From: an uncultured Eubacteriaceae bacterium
Lineage (GTDB): Bacteria > Bacillota > Clostridia > Eubacteriales > UBA1433
Assembly (NCBI GenBank): GCA_937880125.1
Contig: CALFLU010000055.1
Span: 1-24,510, forward strand
Reading direction: 5' to 3'
Length of the DNA stretch: 24,510 bases
The translations under genes and the position numbers were made by a program. The notes under the pieces are model-generated. The model had not been told where the DNA came from and did not search any database. It worked only from the letters and a program-made list of their open reading frames with translations. Shown piece after piece: positions 7,555-15,468 of this stretch; the stretch's first letter is position 1; every line of letters starts with the position of its first letter.

Positions 7555-7923
7555 ATGGCAAGATATCTTCACACGAACATCAACGTTTTTGATTTAGAGA
7601 AAAGTCTGGCTTTTTACGAAAAAGCGCTGGATTTAAAGGAGCACCGCCGCATTACTGCGCCCGACGGCAGCTTTATCATCGTCTATTTAACCGACGGCGA
7701 GACCGATTCATACGTGGAACTTACCTGGATGCGCGACCGCGCCGAGCCTTATAACTTGGGCGATAACGAGTTTCATATGGCGTTTTATGTTGAGGACTAC
7801 GAAAAAGCCTACCGACTTCATAAAGAGATGGGCTGCATCTGCTATGAAAATACGGACATGGATTTGTATTTTATCTGCGACCCCGACGGTTATTGGCTCG
7901 AGGTGTTAAACCGCAAACCTTAA
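7555..7923 (+). CDS. gloA: VOC-family metalloenzyme, glyoxalase I-like
   Basis: This 122-aa single VOC-fold protein is probably a methylglyoxal-detoxifying lyase acting on a thiol hemithioacetal in the cytoplasm. Putative metal ligands are His6 (YLHTNI), Glu55 (SYVELTW), His74 (FHMAFYV) and Glu116 (YWLEVL). Spacing and context match the Ni-dependent E. coli GlxI set (His5, Glu56, His74, Glu122). The two beta-alpha-beta-beta-beta halves are recognisable (about 1-60 and 70-120). AAGGAGG at 7541-7547 sits 7 bases before the ATG, and the gene has its own promoter. The thiol cofactor cannot be told from sequence, and another VOC activity is possible. Confidence 0.8.
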   Translation: MARYLHTNINVFDLEKSLAFYEKALDLKEHRRITAPDGSFIIVYLTDGETDSYVELTWMRDRAEPYNLGDNEFHMAFYVEDYEKAYRLHKEMGCICYENTDMDLYFICDPDGYWLEVLNRKP

Positions 7924-7956
7924 GCGAGAATTCTATCGAATTGTATACCGCCACGC

Positions 7957-7985
7957 TTGACTTTGTTTGGTAAGTTGCATATAAT
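7957..7985 (+). promoter_or_regulatory. Promoter of the leuS T-box leader
   Basis: TTGACT at 7957-7962, exactly 17 bases, then a perfect TATAAT at 7980-7985. This near-consensus promoter should start transcription near 7992 and is placed to make the T-box leader. Confidence 0.85.
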
Positions 7986-7991
7986 AATCGT

Positions 7992-8192
7992 TGTAATTTT
8001 CCGCTTCGGGAGTAGTAGATTTCTTTTTTCGCCACAGAGAGACGGGTGCGCTGAGAGCCGTCACGAAAAAACATCGAACTCGCCTGATACCTTGCGGCAA
8101 AACAGCATATGAGTGGGTTTTTTTGAACCAACAAGGGTGGTACCGCGGCAATTGTCGTCCCTTATATATTTAATTATATAAGGGATTTTTTT
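7992..8192 (+). ncRNA. Leucine T-box riboswitch of leuS
   Basis: This leader senses uncharged tRNA-Leu. Stem I contains AGAGAG (8036-8041) and an apical hairpin, GACGG/CCGTC at 8041-8045 and 8058-8062, with a GGTG-type loop. The specifier is CTC at 8079-8081, in the usual GAA-codon-GCC context. The T-box AGGGTGGTACCGCGG is at 8134-8148. In the antiterminator, 8133-8137 pairs with 8159-8163 around the UGGUACC bulge, and 8145-8149 pairs with 8154-8158. The UGGU pairs with the tRNA end ACCA, so it fits discriminator A, as in tRNA-Leu. Uncharged tRNA-Leu should favour this form over the terminator and raise leuS expression. Confidence 0.93.
8158..8192 (+). terminator. Regulated terminator of the T-box leader
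   Basis: An 11-bp perfect stem (8158-8168 with 8175-8185) encloses TTTAAT and is followed by seven T at 8186-8192. Its 5' arm shares CCCTT with the antiterminator, so the two structures exclude each other. Confidence 0.92.
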
Positions 8193-8225
8193 ATCCATAT
8201 ATTGATATACAAAGGAGAAACGGCT

Positions 8226-10634
8226 TTGAACTATAATTTTCGCTCCATCGAAAAAAAGTGGCAAGAAATTTGGGAAGAACAAGAATGCTTTCGTGCAATT
8301 GATGCAAGTCCCAAAACAAAACGATACAATTTGGTAGAATTTCCCTACCCCTCCGGCGAAGGCCTCCATGTGGGGCACCCGCGCCCCTATACGGCGCTGG
8401 ACGTGGTCTCGCGCATGCAGCGCATGCAGGGCTACAACGTGCTGTTCCCCATGGGCTGGGACGCCTTTGGCCTGCCCACGGAGAACTATGCGATGAAAAC
8501 GGGCATTCACCCCGCCATCGTCACAAAAAACAACATCGCGCGGTTTAAAAGTCAGCTGAAGTCACTGGGCTATTCCTTTGACTGGTCCCGTGAAATCAGC
8601 ACGGCGGATCCCAACTATTATAAATGGACACAATGGATATTTTTGCAGTTGTTCAAAAAAGGCCTCGCCTACAAAAAAGAATTCCCCATCAACTTTTGTG
8701 TAAGCTGCAAAGTGGGTTTGGCCAATGAAGAAGTGGTCAGCGGCGTCTGCGAGCGCTGCGGCAGCGAAGTCGTTCGCCGCACCAAAAATCAATGGATGTT
8801 GAAAATCACCGATTATGCCCAACGCCTTTTGGACGACTTGGATACGGTAAATTATATTGAAAGGGTTCGCCTGCAGCAATCCAACTGGATCGGCCGCAGC
8901 GAAGGCGCCGATGTTGACTTTGCGCTGCACGGTCACGACGACAAACTCAGCGTCTACACCACGCGTCCGGATACGATTTTTGGCGCCACCTACATGGTCA
9001 TCTCTCCTGAGCACCCCTTTGTCGATAAATACAGCGATGTGATCAGCAATATCAAAGAAGTGCTGGCCTACCGCGCACAGGCAGAAAAAAAATCGGATTT
9101 TGAGCGAACCGAAATCGTCAAAGAAAAAACCGGCGTTTGCCTGCAGGGTCTGTCTGCCGTCAACCCCGTCAATGAAAAAGTCATTCCGATTTATATTTCC
9201 GACTACGTGCTTATGTCCTATGGCACAGGCGCCATCATGGGCGTACCGAGTCATGACCAGCGCGACTGGGAATTTGCCACGGCTTTCGGACTGCCGATTA
9301 TTGAGGTGGTTTCCGGCGGCGATGTCACCAAGGGTGCACACATCGACAACGGCACAGGCGTCATGGTCAATTCCGGCTTTATCAACGGGCTTACGGTGGA
9401 TAAAGCCATCGAAAAAACCATCGACTGGCTTGTGCAAAAAGGCCTTGGCAGCCGCCGCGTAAACTATAAACTGCGCGACTGGGTGTTTTCGCGTCAGCGC
9501 TACTGGGGCGAGCCCATTCCGCTGGTGTACTGCGAAGACTGCGGCTGGGTCGCCATCGACGAGATGGAGCTTCCGCTGCTGCTGCCCCATACCGACAATT
9601 TTATTCCCACTGAGAGCGGAGACTCGCCCCTGGCCAAACTGGACGACTGGGTCAACACCACTTGCCCCACCTGCGGCAAAGCCGCCAGGCGCGAAACCGA
9701 CACTATGCCCCAATGGGCAGGTTCAAGCTGGTATTTTCTGCGCTATGTGGATCCGCACAACGCCGATGCGCTGGCGTCCGAAGAAACCCTGCGCTATTGG
9801 ACACCGGTAGACTGGTACAACGGCGGCATGGAGCATACCACGCTGCACTTGCTCTATTCTCGCTTCTGGCATAAGTTTTTGTTTGATATCGGCGTGGTGC
9901 CCACAGCGGAACCCTATGCCAAGCGCACCTCTCACGGCATGATTTTGGGTGAAAACAACGAAAAAATGAGCAAATCCCGCGGCAACGTCATCAATCCCGA
10001 CGATATCATACACGCCTTTGGGGCCGATACGCTGCGCACCTACGAAATGTTTGTCGGCGACTTTGAAAAAGCGGCGCCCTGGTCCACCAACGGCGTAAAA
10101 GGCGTCAAAAGGTTCTTGGACCGCGTGTTCAACCTGCAAAAAATTGTCGTAAAAGGCAACAACTACTCGGCGGATATCGAATCGCTCATGCATAAAACCA
10201 TTGCGAAGGTAACCCACGATTACGAAAACCTCAAAGCCAACACCGCCATAGCGACATTGATGTCCCTTGTCAATAAATTCTATGAAAAAAACAGCGTGAA
10301 CCATGCGGAGCTGAAAACATTTTTAATTTTGCTCAATCCCTGCGCGCCGCATATCACCGAAGAAATTTGGCAAGCTTTGGAATTCGGCGGCTTTTTGCAC
10401 GAGGCGTCCTGGCCTGTGCACGATGAAAAGAAAATGCAAGACCAGACCATAGAAATCCCCGTGCAAGTCAACGGCAAGCTGCGCGGCGTGGTGACGGTTG
10501 ACCGCCAAGCAAGCGCTGAAGACATTCGTGAAAAAATCAATGCCATGCCGCAAGTTTTGCAGCATCTCGAAGGCAAACAAATCGTCAAAGAAATTTATGT
10601 TCCGTTGAAGATTTTTACCCTGGTTGTTAAATAA
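8226..10634 (+). CDS. leuS: Leucyl-tRNA synthetase
   Basis: This class I synthetase charges tRNA-Leu. I place the start at TTG 8226: AAAGGAG at 8211-8217 lies 8 bases upstream, and the protein then begins [12 protein letters not shown] like other bacterial LeuRS. An in-frame TTG at 8202 has no ribosome site. Length is 802 aa. The HIGH motif is HVGH at 48-51 in [13 protein letters not shown] first Cys cluster is C158/C161/C175/C178, and a second is C436/C439/C480/C483. The editing domain (about 220-410) keeps TTRPDT 245-250 and the Asp-containing PSHDQRD 341-347, so proofreading should be active. KMSKS is at 580-584. The anticodon-binding and C-terminal domains are complete, ending at about 802. 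Transcription is controlled by the T-box just upstream. Confidence 0.98.
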   Translation: MNYNFRSIEKKWQEIWEEQECFRAIDASPKTKRYNLVEFPYPSGEGLHVGHPRPYTALDVVSRMQRMQGYNVLFPMGWDAFGLPTENYAMKTGIHPAIVTKNNIARFKSQLKSLGYSFDWSREISTADPNYYKWTQWIFLQLFKKGLAYKKEFPINFCVSCKVGLANEEVVSGVCERCGSEVVRRTKNQWMLKITDYAQRLLDDLDTVNYIERVRLQQSNWIGRSEGADVDFALHGHDDKLSVYTTRPDTIFGATYMVISPEHPFVDKYSDVISNIKEVLAYRAQAEKKSDFERTEIVKEKTGVCLQGLSAVNPVNEKVIPIYISDYVLMSYGTGAIMGVPSHDQRDWEFATAFGLPIIEVVSGGDVTKGAHIDNGTGVMVNSGFINGLTVDKAIEKTIDWLVQKGLGSRRVNYKLRDWVFSRQRYWGEPIPLVYCEDCGWVAIDEMELPLLLPHTDNFIPTESGDSPLAKLDDWVNTTCPTCGKAARRETDTMPQWAGSSWYFLRYVDPHNADALASEETLRYWTPVDWYNGGMEHTTLHLLYSRFWHKFLFDIGVVPTAEPYAKRTSHGMILGENNEKMSKSRGNVINPDDIIHAFGADTLRTYEMFVGDFEKAAPWSTNGVKGVKRFLDRVFNLQKIVVKGNNYSADIESLMHKTIAKVTHDYENLKANTAIATLMSLVNKFYEKNSVNHAELKTFLILLNPCAPHITEEIWQALEFGGFLHEASWPVHDEKKMQDQTIEIPVQVNGKLRGVVTVDRQASAEDIREKINAMPQVLQHLEGKQIVKEIYVPLKIFTLVVK

Positions 10635-10638
10635 GCAA

Positions 10639-10679
10639 GCATAACAAAAGCACCCTAAAAGAGGGTGCTTTTGTTATGC
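10639..10679. terminator. Bidirectional terminator palindrome after leuS
   Basis: An 18-bp perfect stem pairs 10639-10656 with 10662-10679 around AAAAG, starting 5 bases after the leuS stop. The inner part (AAAAGCACCCT with AGGGTGCTTTT) has the form of a terminator on both strands. No extra T-run follows the outer stem. Confidence 0.8.
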
Positions 10680-10877
10680 CGCAAAACCGATATCGAACGT
10701 CTCCGCAAAAATGCCTGTGCAGTGAAGTGCATCGACTCCATAAAAAAGAGCCTTCCAGCTCTGTTACCTGCCCGATACAGCAAATGTTTTCAGCAACATT
10801 TCATCACTGTCCGCAGTAAATGATACGAAAAATCCCTCACCCTGCACACGACAACCGAATGAACCTCTGCGCGTTCA
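10674..10877 (-). pseudogene. Possible decayed reading frame downstream of the RNA methyltransferase
   Basis: This is not a recognised gene. In the same frame as the upstream methyltransferase, past its TGA and a second TGA at 10877-10875, the minus strand encodes 36 sense codons with a protein-like composition (for example GEGFFVSFTADSDEMLLK). A single TAA at 10766-10764 interrupts it, and about 29 more codons follow (QSWKALFYGVDALHCTGIFA and on) to a final TAA at 10676-10674. No ribosome site or start is evident. It may be a gene remnant, a dispersed repeat or chance. A terminator-like hairpin lies inside it. Confidence 0.3.
10742..10762 (-). terminator. Terminator for the methyltransferase transcript
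   Basis: On the minus strand AGAGC, a 6-nt loop (TGGAAG) and GCTCT are followed by a run of T (complement of the A-run at 10742-10747). The stem is short but GC-containing and has the right tail. It lies about 130 bases past the methyltransferase stop. Confidence 0.5.
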
Positions 10878-10892
10878 CGCACTGTCTCGAAT

Positions 10893-11672
10893 TCAGTTTT
10901 TACTGTGAGGCAATGTAAACATCTCCCTCGTCAAATACATCAGCACCGTGGCCGCGCAGGCCACGTTCATGGATTCGGCCTTTCCGTAAATGGGAATTTT
11001 GATAATATGCTCACAACTCCCCTTGGCCTCTTCACTCATGCCCGCACTTTCGTTGCCCACAATGAGCAGCACTTTTTTATCCGATAAATCCATCGGTGCT
11101 TGCCCGTCCAGAGCAGAGCCGATTATGACAAAACCCGCTTCTTTAAAGCGCACAATCGTATCGGTCAGCGAGACAACATTGGCAACCGGCATATGATAAT
11201 TGCTGCCCATCGCCGCACGCAAAAACTTTTCGTTGTACATATCCACGCTGCCGCCCGCAAACACCACGCCGTCAAAGCCCGCGCAGTCCGCGCTGCGCAC
11301 AATGGCCGCGGCGTTGGAAGGGTCCGATACGCGGTCCAGTAGCATCCACCTGCTGCCGCTCAAAGTCAAGGGCTTTTCCTTGATTTTCACGGACGCCACA
11401 ATCATTTGAGGGCTTTTGAGCGCCGAGAGACTGTCGATGATGTCTTTTGTTACGCAGAGTTTGCTTTGCGCCTCTATTTTGTCAGCCGCCTCTTGCATTG
11501 GCTCTCCGTAGACCAAATCGACAATTTCTTCACCGCTATCAAAGGCCTCTTGTATGATTTTACCGCCTTCGATCAAGTACAGCCCCGTCTCGTCGCGATA
11601 CTTCTTTTGTTTCAATTTATGCAAAAACTTGATGCGTTCGTTTTTGTGGGAAGTGATGATTTTTTGTTCCAT
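10893..11672 (-). CDS. SpoU/TrmH-family RNA 2'-O-methyltransferase
   Basis: This cytoplasmic SPOUT enzyme transfers methyl from S-adenosylmethionine to a ribose 2'-OH, most likely in 23S rRNA (RlmB/TsnR-like). It is 259 aa from the ATG at 11672, which starts one base after the upstream stop. An earlier ATG at 11687 overlaps the upstream gene and has no better ribosome site. The N-terminal substrate-binding domain (ITSHKNERIKFLHKL, about 6-20) is typical. Knot motifs are DPSNAAAIVR at about 117-126, LIVGNESAG at about 203-211 and PIYGKAESMNVACAATV at about 227-243. In motif 1 the usual Gly after Asn-X is Ala. The exact target nucleotide cannot be read from sequence. It is the second gene of a two-gene unit. 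Confidence 0.88.
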   Translation of the reverse strand: MEQKIITSHKNERIKFLHKLKQKKYRDETGLYLIEGGKIIQEAFDSGEEIVDLVYGEPMQEAADKIEAQSKLCVTKDIIDSLSALKSPQMIVASVKIKEKPLTLSGSRWMLLDRVSDPSNAAAIVRSADCAGFDGVVFAGGSVDMYNEKFLRAAMGSNYHMPVANVVSLTDTIVRFKEAGFVIIGSALDGQAPMDLSDKKVLLIVGNESAGMSEEAKGSCEHIIKIPIYGKAESMNVACAATVLMYLTREMFTLPHSKN

Positions 11673-11673
11673 A

Positions 11674-12828
11674 TTACGGCTGCTCATCAGGATTTGGTGC
11701 CGATTCGGATTGCTCCTCGGGCGCAGGGCTGTTTTCGGTGTTGTCCTCTTCGATTACTTGATTGGGCTCGTTTGGCACCATCGGCGAAAGCGCCACGGTT
11801 TTTTGGTTTTTCAAAAGCATCTCCACGCTCATCTGAAACACGTCTTCTATATTCTTGCTTTCCAGCGCATAATTTTCTTCCAGCTTTGTTTTCAGCGCAC
11901 TGTCCCCCGCCTTTTTACTCGTGAGATTGGTAACATTTTCCTGGTACAGCAACAACTTGCCTTCTCGCAGCTCATAGGCAACACTGATCTGCTTTTTGTT
12001 TTCGGCATAAGCACACATCATCGTGCCCATCTCCGGCACAAACGTTGTCGTAATGCCTGTGTTTTTATTCACAATAATCACATGGGGCTGCGCATATATT
12101 TTGCTGCCCGCAGGCGAAAAAGTCATCGTGAGGGTCTCATCGCCGTTTTTATACACATAGTTTTCATTCGATGGCTGTGCCGCATTGGCAATGGCAGCCA
12201 GCCCAAAGGTGGCGTTTTCATCTGCCCCTTCCAGGATTTGAGCCGAGGTTTCATAGCCCAGAGCATTTTCCACACTCAAGCCGAATGTCGCCCAAAACTT
12301 TATCATTTTTTCTTTAATTCTATTTTGCGTACCTTGTTGATACTGTGCAAGCAACTGCTCCTTTGTTTCATTGTTTTCGGCAGAGGGCTTTGCCATCTCG
12401 CCATTCACCTGAAAAGTCAATATTTCCAGCGTGGAGGCATTGAGCGTTGCTTCAATTTCTCCGTTGGTGGTTTTGAGCAAATATTGAATGATTTTGTTTG
12501 TGGGGTCATATAATATTTTCTCACTTTGTATTGTCTCGTTTTCAGCGAGAAAAACCATCGTCACATTGGGATAACGATAGGCTGAGGTGCCCTTTGTGTA
12601 GACCTGAAAAGACATGCGCATGTCTTCTTGGATATAGCCGTTGGGCACATCTGCAAACCCTGCATCATGAAGGGCTTGAACGTGCGCCTCATCCAACACA
12701 ATAACCGAGCGCTCAATTTGCACTTTTGCCAAAATCGTGTATATCAATAAGGTTGCAACAATCAAAACGGATACAATAATCAAAATTGCCGCAGTGATAA
12801 TTTTTCTTGAAATTGATTTGTTATACAT
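11674..12828 (-). CDS. Hypothetical membrane-anchored extracytoplasmic protein
   Basis: I do not recognise this 384-aa protein. It starts at the ATG at 12828 (GGA about 7 bases upstream); the frame runs on upstream into msrA antisense, but that extension has no support. A short basic N-terminus (MYNKSISRK) is followed by one hydrophobic helix at about 10-33. That suggests a type II anchor with the rest outside; no lipobox is seen. The exported part is polar and beta-rich in appearance (FEVTLT-like alternation, e.g. ETLTMTFSPAGSKIYAQPHV). The last 45 residues are a Pro/Glu/Asn-rich acidic tail, probably disordered. It is co-transcribed with the downstream methyltransferase, one base or less apart. 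There are no catalytic motifs that I can name. Confidence 0.75.
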   Translation of the reverse strand: MYNKSISRKIITAAILIIVSVLIVATLLIYTILAKVQIERSVIVLDEAHVQALHDAGFADVPNGYIQEDMRMSFQVYTKGTSAYRYPNVTMVFLAENETIQSEKILYDPTNKIIQYLLKTTNGEIEATLNASTLEILTFQVNGEMAKPSAENNETKEQLLAQYQQGTQNRIKEKMIKFWATFGLSVENALGYETSAQILEGADENATFGLAAIANAAQPSNENYVYKNGDETLTMTFSPAGSKIYAQPHVIIVNKNTGITTTFVPEMGTMMCAYAENKKQISVAYELREGKLLLYQENVTNLTSKKAGDSALKTKLEENYALESKNIEDVFQMSVEMLLKNQKTVALSPMVPNEPNQVIEEDNTENSPAPEEQSESAPNPDEQP

Positions 12829-12865
12829 TTTCCGTGTATCATCCTTCCAAAGCAAATTCTGAAGT

Positions 12866-12874
12866 ATTATACCA
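12866..12874 (-). promoter_or_regulatory. Extended -10 promoter of the membrane protein gene
   Basis: On the minus strand TGGTATAAT (TGn plus a perfect -10, box at 12871-12866) lies 38 bases before the ATG at 12828. No good -35 is visible, which is acceptable for an extended -10 promoter. Confidence 0.55.
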
Positions 12875-12924
12875 CATTTCATCAAAAAAAGAACAGGAAA
12901 CTGCCTTTTGCAAAATGGAATAAA

Positions 12925-12953
12925 TTGCCATATATTATGGAATATGGTATAAT
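12925..12953 (+). promoter_or_regulatory. Promoter of msrAB
   Basis: TTGCCA at 12925-12930, a 17-bp spacer and a perfect TATAAT at 12948-12953. The spacer includes a dyad, CCATAT (12929-12934) and ATATGG (12942-12947), which could be an operator. Confidence 0.75.
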
Positions 12954-12984
12954 GCGTATTATTATTACTTTGAGGTGATTGAAA

Positions 12985-13941
12985 ATGAATAACATAAAAA
13001 CACTCTATTTTGCCGGCGGATGCTTTTGGGGATTGGAAAAATATTTCAATCTCATTCACGGCGTAACCGGCACTGCCGTTGGCTATGCCAACGGCCACAC
13101 GCACAACCCCACCTATGAAGATGTTTGCCACCGCTATACGGGTCATGCCGAAACCGTGCGCGTGGAGTATGATTCTTCCGTTATTTCTTTGGAATTTCTT
13201 TTGGATTTGTTTTATGAATCCATCGACCCCACGACACTCAACAGGCAAGGTTTCGACACCGGCGTGCAATATCGCAGCGGTATTTATTATACCGACGAAG
13301 CCGACAAACCCGTCATAGAGCAATCCATCGCAAGACTGCAAAAAAAATACGACAAACCCATTGTCATCGAAGTGTTGCCGTTAGAGCATTTTTATATGGC
13401 GGAAGAATACCACCAAGACTACCTGGTCAAAAACCCCGGCGGATATTGCCATATCCGCAGCGAAAAGTACGAAGAAGCCAAAAACCGCATTGTGGATCCC
13501 TACCGATATCGCCTTGACAAAGAAAAAGCGCTGTCTTCACTGTCAAAGCAGCAAATTGACGTGGCGTTTCACAACGGCACTGAGCCGCCCTTTGCCAACG
13601 AATACAACGAACATTTCGAAAAAGGCATCTACGTGGACATTGCCACCGGAGAGCCGCTGTTTTTTTCGCAGGATAAATTTCATTCCTCCTGCGGTTGGCC
13701 CTCCTTTTCAAAGCCCGCCGACAACGCGGCGGTAAAATACCTTGAAGACAACGCCTACGGCATGCGCCGCACCGAGGTAAGAAGCCGCGTGGGCGATATT
13801 CACTTAGGTCACGTGTTCAACGACGGCCCCAAAGAGTCAGGGGGCGCGCGCTATTGCATCAACAGCGCCAGCATCAAATTTATCCCCTTAGAAAAAATGA
13901 AAGACGAAGGATACGAAGGATACATTCCCTTTGTGAAATAA
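12985..13941 (+). CDS. msrAB: Fused methionine sulfoxide reductase MsrA-MsrB
   Basis: This bifunctional cytoplasmic repair enzyme (318 aa) reduces both the S (MsrA) and R (MsrB) forms of methionine sulfoxide. I start at ATG 12985, 7 bases after GAGGTG; the TTG at 12979 is too close to that site. The MsrA domain (about 1-165) has catalytic Cys13 in GGCFWG, PTYEDVCHRYTGHAE at 42-56 and a likely recycling Cys155 in GGYCHI. The MsrB domain (about 182-310) has GTEPPFANEY, Cys236 in SSCGWPSF and catalytic Cys291 in ARYCINSASIKF. The 55-residue gap between Cys236 and Cys291 equals the Cys440-Cys495 pair of Neisseria PilB. The CxxC zinc pairs of some MsrBs are absent. It is a single-gene transcript with its own promoter and terminator. 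Confidence 0.96.
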   Translation: MNNIKTLYFAGGCFWGLEKYFNLIHGVTGTAVGYANGHTHNPTYEDVCHRYTGHAETVRVEYDSSVISLEFLLDLFYESIDPTTLNRQGFDTGVQYRSGIYYTDEADKPVIEQSIARLQKKYDKPIVIEVLPLEHFYMAEEYHQDYLVKNPGGYCHIRSEKYEEAKNRIVDPYRYRLDKEKALSSLSKQQIDVAFHNGTEPPFANEYNEHFEKGIYVDIATGEPLFFSQDKFHSSCGWPSFSKPADNAAVKYLEDNAYGMRRTEVRSRVGDIHLGHVFNDGPKESGGARYCINSASIKFIPLEKMKDEGYEGYIPFVK

Positions 13942-13944
13942 AAG

Positions 13945-13968
13945 AAGCGAGAATATCTCGCTTTTTTT
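13945..13968. terminator. Shared terminator between msrAB and livF
   Basis: An 8-bp stem AAGCGAGA/TCTCGCTT (13945-13952 with 13956-13963) with an ATA loop is followed by a T-run to 13968. On the minus strand it is also followed by a T-rich tract, so it can end both convergent transcripts. It starts 4 bases after the msrAB stop. Confidence 0.88.
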
Positions 13969-13972
13969 ATTT

Positions 13973-14683
13973 TTATACCCCGCCCAAATAGGCATTTCGC
14001 ACTTCTTCACTGTTTAAAAGTTCAGATGCCTTGCCTTCTTTGACGATCTTTCCCGTTTCCAATATATAGGCTCTGTCTGCAACGTGCAGCGCCATGTTGG
14101 CGTTTTGCTCCACAAGCAAAATCGTGGTTCCCGCTTCATTAATCGACTGAATAATCGAAAAAATCTCCTGCACATAAATGGGCGCAAGGCCCATCGACGG
14201 CTCGTCCAGCAACAACAGCTTGGGTCTTGCCATGAGTGCCCTGCCCATGGTCAGCATTTGCTGCTCGCCCCCCGAGAGCGTGCCGCCCATTTGCTTTGCA
14301 CGGTCTTTTAAAATAGGAAACCTGCGATAAATCATTTCCAAGTCGCTTTTAATGCCCTCTTTGTCTCTGCGCAAATAGGCACCCATGCTCAAGTTTTCCG
14401 CCACGGTCATATCGGCAAAAATGCGTCTTCCCTCCGGCACATGAGAGATGCCCATTTTCACAATTTCTTGTGCTTTGATGCCCGTAATATTTTTATCTCT
14501 GAATGTGATTTGTCCGCTTTTTATTTTTGACAGTGAAGAAATTGCCCGCAGTGTCGATGTTTTTCCCGCGCCGTTGCTGCCGATTAATGTAACAATTTCT
14601 CCTTCTTCCACATGAAGATTAATATCCTTCAGTGCGTGTATTACGCCGTAAAATACATTTAAATCCTTAATCGAAAAAAACAT
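13973..14683 (-). CDS. livF: Branched-chain amino-acid ABC transporter ATPase LivF
   Basis: LivF is one of the two cytoplasmic ATPases of the Leu/Ile/Val importer (236 aa, typical for LivF). Walker A GSNGAGKT lies at 35-42, HVPEGRRIFADMTVAENL at 81-98 is a LivF hallmark, signature LSGGEQQM is at 136-143, Walker B LLLLDEP at 156-162 and the switch region VEQN at 191-194 (Gln in place of His, usual for LivF). Its ATG overlaps the livG stop by one base (TAATG), so the two are translationally coupled. It is the last gene of the operon, ending at the shared terminator. Confidence 0.96.
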   Translation of the reverse strand: MFFSIKDLNVFYGVIHALKDINLHVEEGEIVTLIGSNGAGKTSTLRAISSLSKIKSGQITFRDKNITGIKAQEIVKMGISHVPEGRRIFADMTVAENLSMGAYLRRDKEGIKSDLEMIYRRFPILKDRAKQMGGTLSGGEQQMLTMGRALMARPKLLLLDEPSMGLAPIYVQEIFSIIQSINEAGTTILLVEQNANMALHVADRAYILETGKIVKEGKASELLNSEEVRNAYLGGV

Positions 14684-15465
14684 TATTGCAATTCCTCTCC
14701 TAAATACGCCTTAATTACCTTCGGGTCATTTTTAATCTCATGGGGTGTGCCTTCGGCAATCAACACGCCAAAGTCCAACACATAAATGCGCTCGCAAAGA
14801 TTCATCACAAAACGCATGTCATGTTCAATGAGCACAACCGTCAATTTATAGTCTTCCTTGAGCCGTTTAATTAACACCGCCAATTCCGCGGTCTCTGCGG
14901 GATTCATGCCCGCGGCGGGTTCGTCTAAAAAAACAATCTCCGCTCCGGTGGCAATGGCACGGGCAATTTCCAGTTTTCGCTGTTCGCCATAGGGCAAATT
15001 GCTTGCCAGTTCATCTTTTTTTGTATCCAGTCCCGTTGCCTCTAATATTTTTATCGCACTTTCATAAAACTCTTGTTCCGTTTTTAAAAATCCGTTCGTC
15101 CTGAAAATGGCGCCGAAAATCGAATAGCCGATATTTTTATGCATACTCACCAGCATATTTTCAAGCACTGTGAGTTCTTTAAACAAACGAATATTTTGAA
15201 AGGTTCTGCTCACGCCGAAGCGAGCCACCTTATAGGGCTTTACTTTATTAATGGTCAGTTGATTGTTGCGCGCGTTTTCAAAGGAAATTTTGCCGTGGGT
15301 GGGCACATACACCCCTGTGAGCATATTAAAAATCGTCGTTTTCCCTGCGCCGTTGGGGCCGATGAGTCCCAACAACTCGCCGCGATTGGCATAAATTGTC
15401 ACGTCGTTTACGGCAATCAGTCCGCCGAAAATCATGCTGATGTGCTCTGCGTTTAATACTTTCAT
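14683..15465 (-). CDS. livG: Branched-chain amino-acid ABC transporter ATPase LivG
   Basis: LivG is the second ATPase of the importer (260 aa). Walker A GPNGAGKTT lies at 36-44, followed by the long LivG insert with SRTFQNIRLFKELTVLENM (86-104). The signature is the variant LPYGEQRKLEIARA at 157-170, normal for LivG. Walker B IVFLDEP is at 177-183, then AAGMNP and switch His215 in IEHDM. The C-terminal GTPHEIKNDPKVIKAYLGEE is typical. It starts 3 bases after the livM stop with only a weak ribosome site (GGGGACC), consistent with coupling. Confidence 0.96.
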   Translation of the reverse strand: MKVLNAEHISMIFGGLIAVNDVTIYANRGELLGLIGPNGAGKTTIFNMLTGVYVPTHGKISFENARNNQLTINKVKPYKVARFGVSRTFQNIRLFKELTVLENMLVSMHKNIGYSIFGAIFRTNGFLKTEQEFYESAIKILEATGLDTKKDELASNLPYGEQRKLEIARAIATGAEIVFLDEPAAGMNPAETAELAVLIKRLKEDYKLTVVLIEHDMRFVMNLCERIYVLDFGVLIAEGTPHEIKNDPKVIKAYLGEELQ

Positions 15466-15468
15466 AAA

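Noticed and set aside
8562..9713. 383-aa antisense frame inside leuS
   Set aside because: It is fully contained in leuS, which has all synthetase motifs; the frame is a by-product of codon usage on the opposite strand.
11554..12513. 319-aa plus-strand frame across the membrane protein and methyltransferase region
   Set aside because: It is antisense to two better supported minus-strand genes, has no ribosome site and gives an implausible Phe/His/Arg-rich product.
12829..13341. Extension of the membrane protein frame upstream of 12828
   Set aside because: It runs through the divergent promoters and antisense to msrA; the hydrophobic anchor and promoter position support the ATG at 12828.
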